Positions 41,485-50,673 of a stretch of 64,000 bases of DNA are shown here, one piece after another (positions within the stretch are counted from its first letter, which is position 1; every line of letters begins with the position of its first letter). The notes beneath the pieces were generated by a model. That model searched no databases and was not told the origin of the DNA. It worked only from the letters and a program-made list of their open reading frames with translations. The stretch is from Hymenobacter persicinus (GTDB lineage: Bacteria > Bacteroidota > Bacteroidia > Cytophagales > Hymenobacteraceae), in NCBI RefSeq assembly GCF_004167665.1, contig NZ_SEWE01000016.1, positions 1 to 64,000 on the forward strand, given 5' to 3'. The translations under genes and the position numbers were made by a program.

Positions 41485-43500
41485 CTACTTCCACTCCACG
41501 CCGCCGGAATCGTCCTTTTTGTCTTTGTCGTCGTCGGGCTTGAGCAGGCGGAACTCCACCCGGCGGTTGATGCTGGCATCAGCCTCGGTTACCTCGTCCT
41601 TCAGGGGCTGACTACTGCCGTAGCCCATGCTTTCGATGCGGTTGGGCTTGAGCTTGCCCTTGACTTCGATGTAGCGGCGGATGGCCTCGGCCCGGTCCTG
41701 CGAGAGGGTCATGTTGGCGTCCGGGTCGCCGCTGGTGTCGGTGTGGCCCGAAATGCTGAGCCGAAACGTGGGGTGGTCGACCAGAAACAGGGCAATGCGG
41801 TCCAGAGTCTGGTGCATGGCGGGCCGGATAGTGGCCTTGCCGGGGTCAAACTCAATGTTTTTGAAGATGAGCGGGATTTTGTAGTCAATGGAGTTGGTCA
41901 TCAGCTTCATCACCGTGTCGCCCTTGAGCTCAAACTGCTTTTCAACGCTGAAAAAGTCGGGACTCTGAATCAGCATCACGTAGTGGGAGCCCTCAATCAA
42001 ATCGAAGGCGAAGGTGCCGTCGGGGCGCACGTACTTGCTGGCCACCTCGATGCCGTTGTCGGTATCGATAATGCTCACGATGCCGCCCAGAGGCTTGCCC
42101 GCTACCGAGTCGATGAGCGTGCCCTCGACGTGGGTCGTGGCCAGGGGCTGGGCCTCCATGGGCAGGGGGAAGGAGTAGAGGTCCAGGTTTTTCAGGTCCT
42201 TTTCCTCGGAGCGGGCGTAGTACAGGTCCTTCGACTCGCTGTCGATGGTGAAGTAGTACTCCGAGCCCTTGCCGTTGACCAGCGGCCCGATGTTGCGCGG
42301 CTCCTGCCAGCGGCCCTGCACCTTGTAGGTTTTGTAGATGTCGAAGTCGCCGTAGTTGAGCAGTTGCCCGCGGGAGCTGAAGTAGAGCACGTGGTAGAGC
42401 GGGTGGTAGTAGGGGCTCACCTCGCTTTCCCGGGTGTTGACCACCGGCCCCAGGTTTTCGGCCTTGCCCCACTGCCCGGCCTTGTTTTTGGCCGTGTACC
42501 AGATGTCGGACAGCCCGAAGCCGCCGAGCCGGTCGGAGGCAAAGTACAGCGTGTCCTCGTTGGGCGACAAGGTGGGCTGGGAATCCCAGGCCGCGGAATT
42601 GACCTGCATGCCCAGGCTCTTGGGCACGGTCCACTGCCCGTCTTCCTTGAGCGACGACACGAACAGGTCGCAGTTGCCGTGGCAACTGGGACACTCGCAG
42701 CGGGCAAAGTACAGCGTCTTGCCGTCCTTGCTGATGCAGGCCGAGCCTTCGTTGTAAGGCGAGTTGATGGGCTTGGGCAGGGGCTCGGCGTCATTCCACT
42801 GCCCGTTTTCCTTGCGGGACGTGTACAGGTCCTCGTCGATGACGCCGTTGATGCCGCGCATCTTGCGCTTGGAGGAGAAGATAATCTGGTCGGCGCCGGC
42901 GTTCAGGGTCGGGCCGTAATCCTCGCGCTTGGAGTTGATGGCGTCGCCCATGCTCGTGTACACGCCCTTGGGCGGGTGAAACGTGGCAATGCTCTTGCGG
43001 TACTCCACAATGTCGTAGTAGGCCTTGAGCGGCACGTAGAGGTCGGCCTGCTTGGCCTCGAGCGAGTCGTAGTAGAGCTGGACCTTGTTGATGTCCTGGC
43101 GGCGGTGCTTGAGGGCGAGGCGGAAGTAGGCCTTGGCTTTTTCCTCGTTGCCGGCCTTTTCCTCGAGCTGGCCCAGGCGCCAGAGCATCATGGTATTCTT
43201 CGAGAAGTTCTGAATGCCGAACTGGGCCACGTAGGCTTCGAGCAGGCTGCGGGTCTGATTCCAGTTGCGGCGCTTTTCGGCCTTAGCAATGGCTTTCAGG
43301 GCCTTTTTATCCTCGAAGTACGACAGGCGGTTGACGTTCGGAAAGTCGGGGTTGGCGTCGGGACGCAGCCGCAGCTGGCGGGTGACTTTGCTGCTGAGCT
43401 TGCGCTGCTTGTAGGGCGCGGAGCTTGACTGCTGGGCGCGGGCAGCCCCGAAGGCAAAGAAGAGAAGCAGTAGGCAGACCAGGCGTAAAGAGCGGAGCAT
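41485..43500 (-). CDS. PorE-like OmpA-family protein with TPR, PD40 and CRD domains
   Basis: 671 residues. A signal peptide (ending FAFGAARAQ) is followed by a TPR-like helical region (LLEAYVAQFGIQNFSKNTMM, AKAYFRLALKHRRQDI), a PD40/WD40-type propeller (SACISKDGKTLYFARC, PTLSPNEDTLYFASDRLGG, YFTIDSESKDLYYARSE) and a carboxypeptidase-regulatory-like domain (THVEGTLIDSVAGKPLGG). The C-terminal OmpA peptidoglycan-binding domain has SISGHTDTSGDPDANMTLS and NRRVEFRLL. The domain order matches PorE, which tethers the type IX machine to peptidoglycan. Bacteroidota have several such proteins, so the assignment to T9SS is likely but not proven. A TATTTTTG -7 box lies upstream. Confidence 0.88.
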   Translation of the reverse strand: MLRSLRLVCLLLLFFAFGAARAQQSSSAPYKQRKLSSKVTRQLRLRPDANPDFPNVNRLSYFEDKKALKAIAKAEKRRNWNQTRSLLEAYVAQFGIQNFSKNTMMLWRLGQLEEKAGNEEKAKAYFRLALKHRRQDINKVQLYYDSLEAKQADLYVPLKAYYDIVEYRKSIATFHPPKGVYTSMGDAINSKREDYGPTLNAGADQIIFSSKRKMRGINGVIDEDLYTSRKENGQWNDAEPLPKPINSPYNEGSACISKDGKTLYFARCECPSCHGNCDLFVSSLKEDGQWTVPKSLGMQVNSAAWDSQPTLSPNEDTLYFASDRLGGFGLSDIWYTAKNKAGQWGKAENLGPVVNTRESEVSPYYHPLYHVLYFSSRGQLLNYGDFDIYKTYKVQGRWQEPRNIGPLVNGKGSEYYFTIDSESKDLYYARSEEKDLKNLDLYSFPLPMEAQPLATTHVEGTLIDSVAGKPLGGIVSIIDTDNGIEVASKYVRPDGTFAFDLIEGSHYVMLIQSPDFFSVEKQFELKGDTVMKLMTNSIDYKIPLIFKNIEFDPGKATIRPAMHQTLDRIALFLVDHPTFRLSISGHTDTSGDPDANMTLSQDRAEAIRRYIEVKGKLKPNRIESMGYGSSQPLKDEVTEADASINRRVEFRLLKPDDDKDKKDDSGGVEWK

Positions 43501-43545
43501 AATCAAATAAGACACGAAAACCGGCCCTTTCGGCGCGGCGGGGTT

Positions 43546-43553
43546 CAAAAATA
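43546..43553 (-). promoter_or_regulatory. TATTTTTG promoter -7 element
   Basis: An exact TAnnTTTG match read on the minus strand, 46 bases upstream of the PorE-like gene start. Confidence 0.5.
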
Positions 43554-43814
43554 GCAATTTTCTGATGCAAATTGACGGCCGGCCGCGTCTGCCGGAACGG
43601 CCGGAAGCTGTGCCGCCTTGTCGGGCTTGCCGGTCCGAAATAAGCTGCCCGGGGTGGTGGCATGGCGCTTGTCAAAACAGTATCTTCGGAAGCTCCGCCT
43701 TGAAACGGAGCTTCCCTGCCCCAGCAGGCTGTCATTCTGACACCGCCCTCGTTTTATTGCCCGCTCCTGAAGCCCCGTATTTTGCCAAAATCCGCCTTGT
43801 CCTCCCTGTTGCTG

Positions 43815-46271
43815 ATGACCGATGACCCCGCCGAAGTGGTTTCCATCGTAGCCGCCGACCCTGATCAGACCCTCGGTGAGCAGGATGCCCCCGAAATCCT
43901 GGCGTTGCTGCCGGTGCGCAATACGGTGCTGTTTCCGGGCGTGGTGCTGCCCGTCACGGTCACCCGCAAAAAGAGCATCCGGCTGGTACGCAAGGCCTAC
44001 CGGGGCAACAAAATCGTGGGCGTGGTGGCCCAAAAGAACACCCAAAGCGACGACCCGGCCCTGGCCGACCTCTACAAGGTGGGGACCATGGCCAAGATCC
44101 TGAAGCTGCTGGTGCTACCCGACGGCAACACGACCATCATCATCCAGGGCCAGAGCCGCTTCCGGATTGAGGAACAGACCCAGGACACGCCCTACCTGAT
44201 GGCGCGGGTCAGCTACCTGCCCGAGGTGTTTCCGAGCAAGATGTCGAAGGAAGTGAAGGGCCTGGTGAGCACGCTCAAGGACGCGGCGGCCAAGATGCTC
44301 AAGCTCAACCCTGAGATTCCGCAGGAAGCCCAGGTAGCCCTGGATAATATCGAGTCCCCATCGTTTCTGACCCACTTCTTGTCGTCCAACATCAACGTCG
44401 AAGTCGGCCTTAAGCAGAAGCTGCTCGAAATCAACGACGGCGTGGAGCGCGGCACGATGCTGCTGGAAATGATGCTCAAGGAAATCCAGCTGCTCGAAAT
44501 CAAGCAGGAAATCCAGACCAAGGTCCATACCGACATCGACCAGCAGCAGCGCGACTATTTCCTGCGCCAGCAGATCAAGGTGCTCCAGGACGAGCTCGGC
44601 TTCGACGGGCCCGACCAGGAGGTGGAAAAGCTGCGCCAGCGGGCCAAAGACAAGAAGTGGCCCGAAACCGTGGCCAAGCACTTCAGTAAGGAGCTCGAAA
44701 AGCTGGCCCGCATCAACCCGCAGGCCGCCGAATACCCGGTGAGCGTGAACTACGTGGAGTTTCTGCTCGACCTGCCCTGGGCGGAGTACACCAAGGACAA
44801 CTTCAACCTCAAGCGCACCCGCAAAATCCTCGATGCCGACCACTACGGCATGGAAAAGGTCAAGGAGCGCATCATCGAGTACCTGGCCGTGCTCAAGCTC
44901 AAGCAGGACCTGAAAGCCCCGATTCTGTGCCTCTACGGCCCGCCCGGCGTGGGCAAAACCAGCCTGGGCCGCAGCATTGCCCACAGCCTGGGTCGTAAGT
45001 ACGTGCGCATGAGTTTGGGCGGGGTGCGCGACGAGGCCGAAATTCGCGGGCATCGCAAAACCTACGTGGGCGCCATGCCGGGCCGCATCATTGCCCAGAT
45101 TAAAAAAGCCGGGGCCTCGAATCCGGTCATCGTGCTCGACGAAATCGACAAGATTGCCTCCGACTTCCGCGGCGACCCTTCTTCGGCCCTGCTCGAAGTG
45201 CTGGACCCGGAGCAGAACTCCACGTTCACCGATAACTACCTGGAGGTGGAGTACGACCTCTCGAAGGTGCTCTTCATTGCTACCGCCAACTCCCTGGATA
45301 CCATTCAGCCCGCGTTGCGCGACCGGATGGAAATCATTGATTTGACCGGCTACACCCTGGAGGAGAAAACCCAGATTGCCAAAAAGCACCTCTGGCCTAA
45401 GCAGCTCACCGAGCACGGCCTGAGCCAGAAGGACGTGGGCATCACCACCGCCGCCCTGCAGCGCGTCATCGACGACTACACCCGGGAAAGCGGGGTGCGC
45501 AGCCTGGAGCGCAAGCTCGGAGCCGTCACCCGCAACATTGCCAAGCACAAGGCCATGAAGGAGGCCTTTCCCGAGACGCTCGAGCCCAAGGACATCACCA
45601 AAATCCTGGGTGCGGCCACCTTCGACCGGGACATTTACCAGGACAACGAGACGGCCGGCGTGGTCACGGGCCTGGCTTGGACGAGCGTGGGCGGCGACAT
45701 TTTGTTTATCGAAAGCCTGCTCAGCCGCGGCCGGGGCAAGCTCACCCTCAGCGGGCAGCTCGGCGACGTGATGAAGGAGTCGGCCGTAACGGCCCTGAGC
45801 TACCTGCGCAGCCGGGCCGAGGAACTGGGCATCGACTACCGCCTCTTCGACCAGTACGACCTGCACATTCACTTCCCCGAGGGCGCCGTGCCCAAGGACG
45901 GCCCCAGCGCCGGCATTGCCATCTTCACCAGCATTGCCTCGGTGTTTACCCAGCGCAAAATCCGCAGCCATTTGGCCATGACCGGCGAAATCACCCTGCG
46001 CGGCAAGGTGCTGCCGGTGGGCGGCATCAAGGAGAAGATTTTGGCCGCCAAGCGGGCCGGGGTGCGCGACATTATCCTGTGCCACAAAAACCGCAAGGAC
46101 ATCGACGAAATTCCGGCCGAGTACGTGAAGGACCTGAATATCCACTACGCCGACCGGGTCGACGACGTGCTTAAGGTGGCCTTGCTCGACGAGCTGGTAG
46201 CCCACCCCATGAAGCTGGTGGTGCGCGACGAGCCCACGCCGGCCGCCGGGCCCAGTGTGGAGGTGTCGTAA
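43815..46271 (+). CDS. lon: ATP-dependent protease Lon
   Basis: 818 residues, full-length LonA. The N-terminal substrate domain begins [20 protein letters not shown]. The AAA+ module has Walker [14 protein letters not shown] (near residue 375), Walker [11 protein letters not shown] and a second region [11 protein letters not shown]. The C-terminal serine-lysine protease domain has [12 protein letters not shown] with S698 and [14 protein letters not shown] with the catalytic Lys. It degrades misfolded and regulatory proteins in the cytosol. The start is the ATG before TDDPAEVV; a TTG 11 codons upstream is less likely. A TATTTTG motif near 43776 could be part of the promoter. Confidence 0.97.
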   Translation: MTDDPAEVVSIVAADPDQTLGEQDAPEILALLPVRNTVLFPGVVLPVTVTRKKSIRLVRKAYRGNKIVGVVAQKNTQSDDPALADLYKVGTMAKILKLLVLPDGNTTIIIQGQSRFRIEEQTQDTPYLMARVSYLPEVFPSKMSKEVKGLVSTLKDAAAKMLKLNPEIPQEAQVALDNIESPSFLTHFLSSNINVEVGLKQKLLEINDGVERGTMLLEMMLKEIQLLEIKQEIQTKVHTDIDQQQRDYFLRQQIKVLQDELGFDGPDQEVEKLRQRAKDKKWPETVAKHFSKELEKLARINPQAAEYPVSVNYVEFLLDLPWAEYTKDNFNLKRTRKILDADHYGMEKVKERIIEYLAVLKLKQDLKAPILCLYGPPGVGKTSLGRSIAHSLGRKYVRMSLGGVRDEAEIRGHRKTYVGAMPGRIIAQIKKAGASNPVIVLDEIDKIASDFRGDPSSALLEVLDPEQNSTFTDNYLEVEYDLSKVLFIATANSLDTIQPALRDRMEIIDLTGYTLEEKTQIAKKHLWPKQLTEHGLSQKDVGITTAALQRVIDDYTRESGVRSLERKLGAVTRNIAKHKAMKEAFPETLEPKDITKILGAATFDRDIYQDNETAGVVTGLAWTSVGGDILFIESLLSRGRGKLTLSGQLGDVMKESAVTALSYLRSRAEELGIDYRLFDQYDLHIHFPEGAVPKDGPSAGIAIFTSIASVFTQRKIRSHLAMTGEITLRGKVLPVGGIKEKILAAKRAGVRDIILCHKNRKDIDEIPAEYVKDLNIHYADRVDDVLKVALLDELVAHPMKLVVRDEPTPAAGPSVEVS

Positions 46272-46312
46272 GGCGGTAATACGTTCGGCCGAACTCTTTT
46301 TTTGGGCATTGA

Positions 46313-46362
46313 GGCCGCCTTCCTGCTTTCCTCCAAGTGCTTTTGGGCAGGGAGGCGGCCTT
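46313..46362 (+). terminator. Hairpin after lon
   Basis: A 14-bp stem (GGCCGCCTTCCTGC with GCAGGGAGGCGGCC, one G-T pair) and a 20-base loop. A T-rich stretch precedes the stem rather than following it, so efficiency is uncertain. Confidence 0.5.
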
Positions 46363-46467
46363 ATCGTGCCGACGCAGCTGCTTAAGGCTCCGGGGGCTTC
46401 TTGCACAATAAAACGACGGGCCTGGGCGTCTTATCGGGCAACCCCCGAAACCCCGTATCTTAGAGGT

Positions 46468-47532
46468 ATGAATCGACTATTACGCCGCCGCGCTGCTTAT
46501 CTGGTATTTTCTTTGGGCTTGGCTGGGGGTGCCGCCCGGCCCGCTGCCGCGCAGATTGGCGGGCAGCAGGCGTTTTCGTTTCTGAACCTGGCGCCCAGCG
46601 CCAAGATTGCTGCCCTGGGCGGCGTCAACGTGTCGGCTCGTGACGCTGATCCGACCATGATTTTCGGCAACCCGGCCCTGCTCAACGCCGACATGGACGG
46701 CCGCCTGGCCCTGAGCTACGTTGATTACCTGGCCGACATCAAGCAAAGCACGGCTGCCTACGCCTTCAACACCCAACGCCTGGGCCGCATCGGCGTGGGG
46801 CTGACGTACCTCAACTACGGCGAGTTTGAGCAGTTCGACGCCGCCGGCAACAGCCTGGGCTCGTTCAGCGTGAACGAATACGCCCTGCAGGGCTCCGATT
46901 CCTACACCAGCGGCAACATCACCGTCGGCGGTACGCTCAAGCTGGCCGTGTCGGGCATTGCCGGCAACCACTCCGTGGGCGCCCTGGCCGACGTGGGGGG
47001 CGTGTTCAAGCACCCCGCCCAGGATTTTACGGTGGGGCTGGCCGTGAAAAATGCGGGCGTGCAGCTGCGACCTTACGCCGGAGCCGGCCGGGAGCCCATG
47101 CCGCTCGACGTGCAGCTGGGTACCTCGTTTAAGCCCGAGCACATGCCGCTGCGTTTTTCCATCACGGCCCACCACCTCCAGCAGCTCGACATTGTGTATC
47201 TCGACCCCAACGTGCGCGGGCAGCTCGACGAGAACAACGAGGAGAAGAAGCCTAAAAAGTCGCTCGGCGACAAGATTGCGCGCCACTTCGTGGTGGGTGG
47301 GGAGCTGATTCTGGGCAAGAACCTGAACCTGCGCGTGGGCTACAACCACCTGCAGCGCCGGGAGCTGCGCCTCGAAAACACGTCCGGGGGCGCCGGCCTG
47401 AGCTTCGGGGTGATGGTGCGCATCAGCCAGTTCCAGTTCGACTACACCCACGCCTCCATTCACGCCGCGGGCGGAGCCAACTACTTCACCGTAGCCCGCA
47501 ACATTGATTCGCTCTTCAAAAAGAACGATTAA
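46468..47532 (+). CDS. porQ: Type IX secretion system protein PorQ
   Basis: 354 residues. The signal peptide ends at AARPAAAQ, followed at once by the PorQ hallmark IGGQQAFSFLNLAPSAKIAALGGVNVS and DADPTMIFGNPALLN. The rest is an outer-membrane barrel (VGLTYLNYGEFEQFD, FSITAHHLQQLDI, RVGYNHLQRRELRLE, FDYTHASIHAAGGANYFTV). PorQ forms part of the outer-membrane attachment complex that links secreted T9SS cargo to the cell surface. This fits the several sorting-domain proteins at the start of the window. The start follows the weak promoter-like TATCTTAG closely (46456-46463). Confidence 0.93.
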   Translation: MNRLLRRRAAYLVFSLGLAGGAARPAAAQIGGQQAFSFLNLAPSAKIAALGGVNVSARDADPTMIFGNPALLNADMDGRLALSYVDYLADIKQSTAAYAFNTQRLGRIGVGLTYLNYGEFEQFDAAGNSLGSFSVNEYALQGSDSYTSGNITVGGTLKLAVSGIAGNHSVGALADVGGVFKHPAQDFTVGLAVKNAGVQLRPYAGAGREPMPLDVQLGTSFKPEHMPLRFSITAHHLQQLDIVYLDPNVRGQLDENNEEKKPKKSLGDKIARHFVVGGELILGKNLNLRVGYNHLQRRELRLENTSGGAGLSFGVMVRISQFQFDYTHASIHAAGGANYFTVARNIDSLFKKND

Positions 47533-47662
47533 GGACTAACTCCCGGGCCGCGGGCCGGTTATGCTGCCGGCCAATTCCTGCTAACCACGCGCGCCGTGCT
47601 ACGTTGAGAGGATGCCCGGCCGTGCGTGGCCGCCTTTTTCTGTTCCCGTCTTTATCCCCTCT

Positions 47663-49075
47663 ATGCTAGACGCCGCTTCCTTTCTCACGCCCGCCCAGAT
47701 TGTGGCCGAGCTCGATAAGTACATTATCGGCCAGCACGAGGCCAAGCGCCACGTGGCCATTGCCCTGCGCAACCGCTGGCGCCGCCTGCACGCGCCCCTG
47801 GACATGCAGCGCGAAATCGTGCCCAACAACATCCTCATGATTGGCTCCACGGGCGTGGGCAAAACCGAAATTGCCCGCCGCCTGGCCAGCATTGCCGGGG
47901 CGCCGTTCACCAAAGTCGAGGCCTCCAAGTTCACCGAAGTTGGCTACGTGGGCCGCGACGTGGAAAGCATGGTGCGCGACCTGGTGGAGCAGTCGGTCAA
48001 CCTGGTCAAGCAGCGCCGTAAGGAGGAAGTGAAGGTCAAAGCGGCCCAGGCCGTGGAAGACATCATCCTCGACGCGCTGATTCCGCCCGTTACGGGCAGC
48101 GGCGGCGTGAAATCCTCCGTGGGCTTCGGCAGTGCCGACGGCAGCGGCATGCCCGACTCCGACCAGGAGCTCAACGAGCGGACCCGGGAGAAATTCCGCC
48201 TCAAAATCCGCAGCGGGGAGCTGGATGAGCGCAAAATCGATATCAAAGTGCAGCAAAACAACGCCCCCGGCATTGGGGTGATGGGCGCCCCCGGGGGCAT
48301 GGACGAAGCTTCCATGGCGGGCCTGCAGGATATGCTCAGCGGGATGCTGCCCAAAAAAACCCGCAAGCGCAACGTCACCATCGCCGAGGCCCGTAAGCTG
48401 CTGCTCGACGAGGAGGCCGCCAAGCTTATCGACATGGACGAGGTCAAGGACGAAGCCATCCGCCAGGCCGAAAACGCGGGCATCATCTTCATCGACGAAA
48501 TCGATAAGGTGGCCAGCCGCAGCGGCAAGGGTGGGGGCAGCGGCCCCGACGTGAGCCGGGAAGGCGTGCAGCGCGACCTGCTGCCCATCGTGGAAGGTTC
48601 GGCCGTGAGCACTAAGTACGGTATCATCAACACCGACCACATCCTGTTTATTGCCGCCGGCGCCTTTCACGTCGCCAAGCCCAGTGACCTGATTCCGGAG
48701 TTGCAGGGCCGCTTCCCCATCCGGGTGGAGCTGCAGAGCCTGACCAAGGACGACTTCTACCTGATTCTGAAAGACCCCAAAAACGCCCTCACCAAGCAGT
48801 ACGAAGCCCTGCTGCAGGCCGAGGACGTGGAGCTCACGTTTGATGATGCAGCCCTGGAGCGCCTGGCCGAAATTGCCTTCGAGGTTAACTCCGAAGTGGA
48901 AAACATCGGGGCCCGCCGCCTGAACACGGTGATGAGCCGCCTGCTCAACGACATCCTGTTCGACGTGCCGGACCGCATCAGTGCCCACGCCCGTATCCTC
49001 ATCACTCGGGAGCTGGTCGAAGAGCGCCTGCGCGACATGGTCCGCAACCGCGACCTGAGCCAGTACATTCTCTGA
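47663..49075 (+). CDS. hslU: HslU ATPase subunit of the HslUV protease
   Basis: 470 residues. It starts with the HslU signature LTPAQIVAELDKYIIGQHEAKRHV, then Walker A GSTGVGKTEIARRLA and KVEASKFTEVGYVGRDVE. The intermediate I domain (about residues 115-250, with a Gly/Met-rich part GIGVMGAPGGMDEASM) follows, then Walker B IIFIDEIDKV, the sensor FIAAGAFHVAKPSDLIPELQGRFPIRVE and the C-terminal RDLSQYIL that docks into HslV. It unfolds substrates for the HslV peptidase. hslV is not next to it, unlike in many bacteria. Its stop overlaps an 8-bp repeat array. Confidence 0.97.
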   Translation: MLDAASFLTPAQIVAELDKYIIGQHEAKRHVAIALRNRWRRLHAPLDMQREIVPNNILMIGSTGVGKTEIARRLASIAGAPFTKVEASKFTEVGYVGRDVESMVRDLVEQSVNLVKQRRKEEVKVKAAQAVEDIILDALIPPVTGSGGVKSSVGFGSADGSGMPDSDQELNERTREKFRLKIRSGELDERKIDIKVQQNNAPGIGVMGAPGGMDEASMAGLQDMLSGMLPKKTRKRNVTIAEARKLLLDEEAAKLIDMDEVKDEAIRQAENAGIIFIDEIDKVASRSGKGGGSGPDVSREGVQRDLLPIVEGSAVSTKYGIINTDHILFIAAGAFHVAKPSDLIPELQGRFPIRVELQSLTKDDFYLILKDPKNALTKQYEALLQAEDVELTFDDAALERLAEIAFEVNSEVENIGARRLNTVMSRLLNDILFDVPDRISAHARILITRELVEERLRDMVRNRDLSQYIL

Positions 49076-49189
49076 GGTGGTGAGGTGGTGAAATGGGGCG
49101 TTTGACGTTCGGTTGGTGTGGATTGGCGTAACCTGCGCCGGGAGGGTCAGTAAAACAACTCACCATTTCACCACCTCACATTTCACCAA
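49074..49189. repeat. Facing 8-bp repeat arrays between hslU and the SDR gene
   Basis: Arm 1 (49074-49098) has GTGAGGTG and GTGAAATG units. Arm 2 (49159-49189) has inverse CACCATTT / CACCACCT units. The first arm begins in the hslU stop codon and the second ends at the SDR start codon. The same architecture occurs at 14766-14877. Confidence 0.8.
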
Positions 49190-49923
49190 TGCACTACTAT
49201 ATCATCACGGGGCCCAGTCGAGGCTTGGGCAAGGCCCTGGCCGAAGCTATTCTGCACGAGCCGGGTACCAGCGTTATTGGCGTGTCGCGGCACGCTACCA
49301 TCGAGCACGCCCGCTACCACCACCAGCCCCTGGATTTGTCCGACATTCTGGCCGTGGAAAGCAACCTGCACAAGGTGTTTCCCGCCTGTCCCGACGCGGC
49401 CAGCATCACGCTCATCAACAACGCGGCCGTGCTGGGCGAAATCGGGTATTTGGGTGAGCAGGCCAATGACCACTTCAACTTCGTGTTCGATGTGAACGTC
49501 ATTGCGCCGGCCATGCTCATGAACACGTTTATCCGCACCTACCACGCCCTGCCCGTTCCGCGCACGGTGCTCAACATCAGCAGCGGGGCCGCCCAGCGCC
49601 CCGTAGACGGCTGGAGTGCCTACTGCGCCTCAAAAGCCGCCCTGGAAGCCCTCACGCTGACGGCCCAGAAGGAGCAGGACCTGCGCAGCTCGGGCATCCG
49701 GCTGCGCAGCCTCTCGCCGGGCGTGCTCGACACGGCCATGCAGGAGCAGATCCGGGCTGCCGACGCCCGGCAGTTCAGTGAGGCCCCGCGCTTCGAGGCC
49801 CTGCACAGCCAAGGGCAGCTGGCTACGCCGGAAGCCGTGGCGGCCAAGATTCTGGCTTGGCTGCAGCGGCCGGCCCCGGCGGCGGAAGCCGTATTGCTGC
49901 GTCTGCCCGACATCGACGAGTAA
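49189..49923 (+). CDS. SDR family oxidoreductase
   Basis: 244 residues. The cofactor loop is IITGPSRGLGKALAE (TGPSRGLG), NNAAVLGEIG follows, and the catalytic set is Ser in ISSGAAQ and Y-C-A-S-K. SLSPGVLDTAMQEQIR is the usual substrate-loop region. The pattern is close to the sepiapterin-reductase or benzil-reductase branch of the SDR family, with NADPH likely. The substrate is unknown. It lies downstream of hslU across a repeat-filled spacer and ends in a strong terminator. Confidence 0.92.
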   Translation: MHYYIITGPSRGLGKALAEAILHEPGTSVIGVSRHATIEHARYHHQPLDLSDILAVESNLHKVFPACPDAASITLINNAAVLGEIGYLGEQANDHFNFVFDVNVIAPAMLMNTFIRTYHALPVPRTVLNISSGAAQRPVDGWSAYCASKAALEALTLTAQKEQDLRSSGIRLRSLSPGVLDTAMQEQIRAADARQFSEAPRFEALHSQGQLATPEAVAAKILAWLQRPAPAAEAVLLRLPDIDE

Positions 49924-49949
49924 GCCAATTTTCAGTGTGTAAAGCCAAC

Positions 49950-49986
49950 AAAAAAGCCGACTTCCCTTAGGGAAGCCGGCTTTTTT
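49950..49986. terminator. Bidirectional terminator
   Basis: A 17-bp stem with one mismatch (core AAAAAAGCC and GACTTCCC with GGGAAGCCGGCTTTTTT), between convergent stops at 49923 and 50024. Confidence 0.9.
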
Positions 49987-50023
49987 ACTGAACTGATTCC
50001 AGCTGGCGGCCGGAGTCGGGAAG

Positions 50024-50635
50024 CTACTTTTTAACAATCTGCGCCACGGCCGCAAACGGAGCGTTGGCCTGGGCGCCGGTGGCAATGCCCTTGTCCAGAC
50101 CCGTCTTGGTTTCGGGAGTCAGGATGATCCGGCTGCCGTCCTGGAGCACGTATTCGAAGGTGAACACGAAGGCATCAGGAGCCAGTACGCCGCGGGGTAC
50201 GAAGGTGTTTTTCACCAGGGGCGTCATGGCGCCGCCCACCAGGCGCTTGATGCCGGCAATGGCATCGTCACCGTTGATGCGAACCGTGGCCGGGAACGTG
50301 CTGTAGCTGCCCACGAACACCCGGGGGCTGTTGTCGACCGAAGTAGCGTTGGTCCGGCGGAAGGTTTTGTACACCTCCACGGCCGCCAGCTTGATGTCGC
50401 GCTGGTCGCCGGGGTCAAACGTGAATTCGATTTCGGGCAGCACAAACCCGGGCGGGTACGGTGGCTGGGTCCGGATCAGGTCGTAATCAAACGTCGACTT
50501 GCCTTCGGTGAACTTGGGGAAAATAACGGGGGCGTACTGCACGTCGGGCAGCGGGTCCTTGCTCTCGTCCTTGCAGGAAGACAGCAGGCCAGTGGTCGAG
50601 ACCAGGGTAGCCAGGATGAAGAGAAGCTTTTTCAT
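50024..50635 (-). CDS. Hypothetical lipoprotein of the SusCD operon
   Basis: 203 residues with a lipoprotein signal (ATLVSTTGLLSSCKDE, Cys near residue 21). The mature protein is beta-rich (EIEFTFDPGDQRDIKLAAVEVYKTF, SPRVFVGSYSTFPATVRING, FVFTFEYVLQDGSRIILTPET). No domain was recognised. It is the third gene of the operon after susC and susD (start 38 bases beyond the SusD stop), the position where SusE/F-like surface ligand-binding lipoproteins are found. It is probably a surface-exposed binding accessory for the same unknown substrate. Confidence 0.8.
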   Translation of the reverse strand: MKKLLFILATLVSTTGLLSSCKDESKDPLPDVQYAPVIFPKFTEGKSTFDYDLIRTQPPYPPGFVLPEIEFTFDPGDQRDIKLAAVEVYKTFRRTNATSVDNSPRVFVGSYSTFPATVRINGDDAIAGIKRLVGGAMTPLVKNTFVPRGVLAPDAFVFTFEYVLQDGSRIILTPETKTGLDKGIATGAQANAPFAAVAQIVKK

Positions 50636-50673
50636 ATCAGGTTTGAAGTCAATGCAACAGAAGTGGACGCGCA

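Noticed and set aside
41449..43428. A 659-codon plus-strand open frame
   Set aside because: It is antisense to the PorE-like gene and shows a Gly/Val/Leu-rich shadow composition.
44115..46406. A 763-codon minus-strand open frame
   Set aside because: It is antisense to lon and has shadow-type composition.
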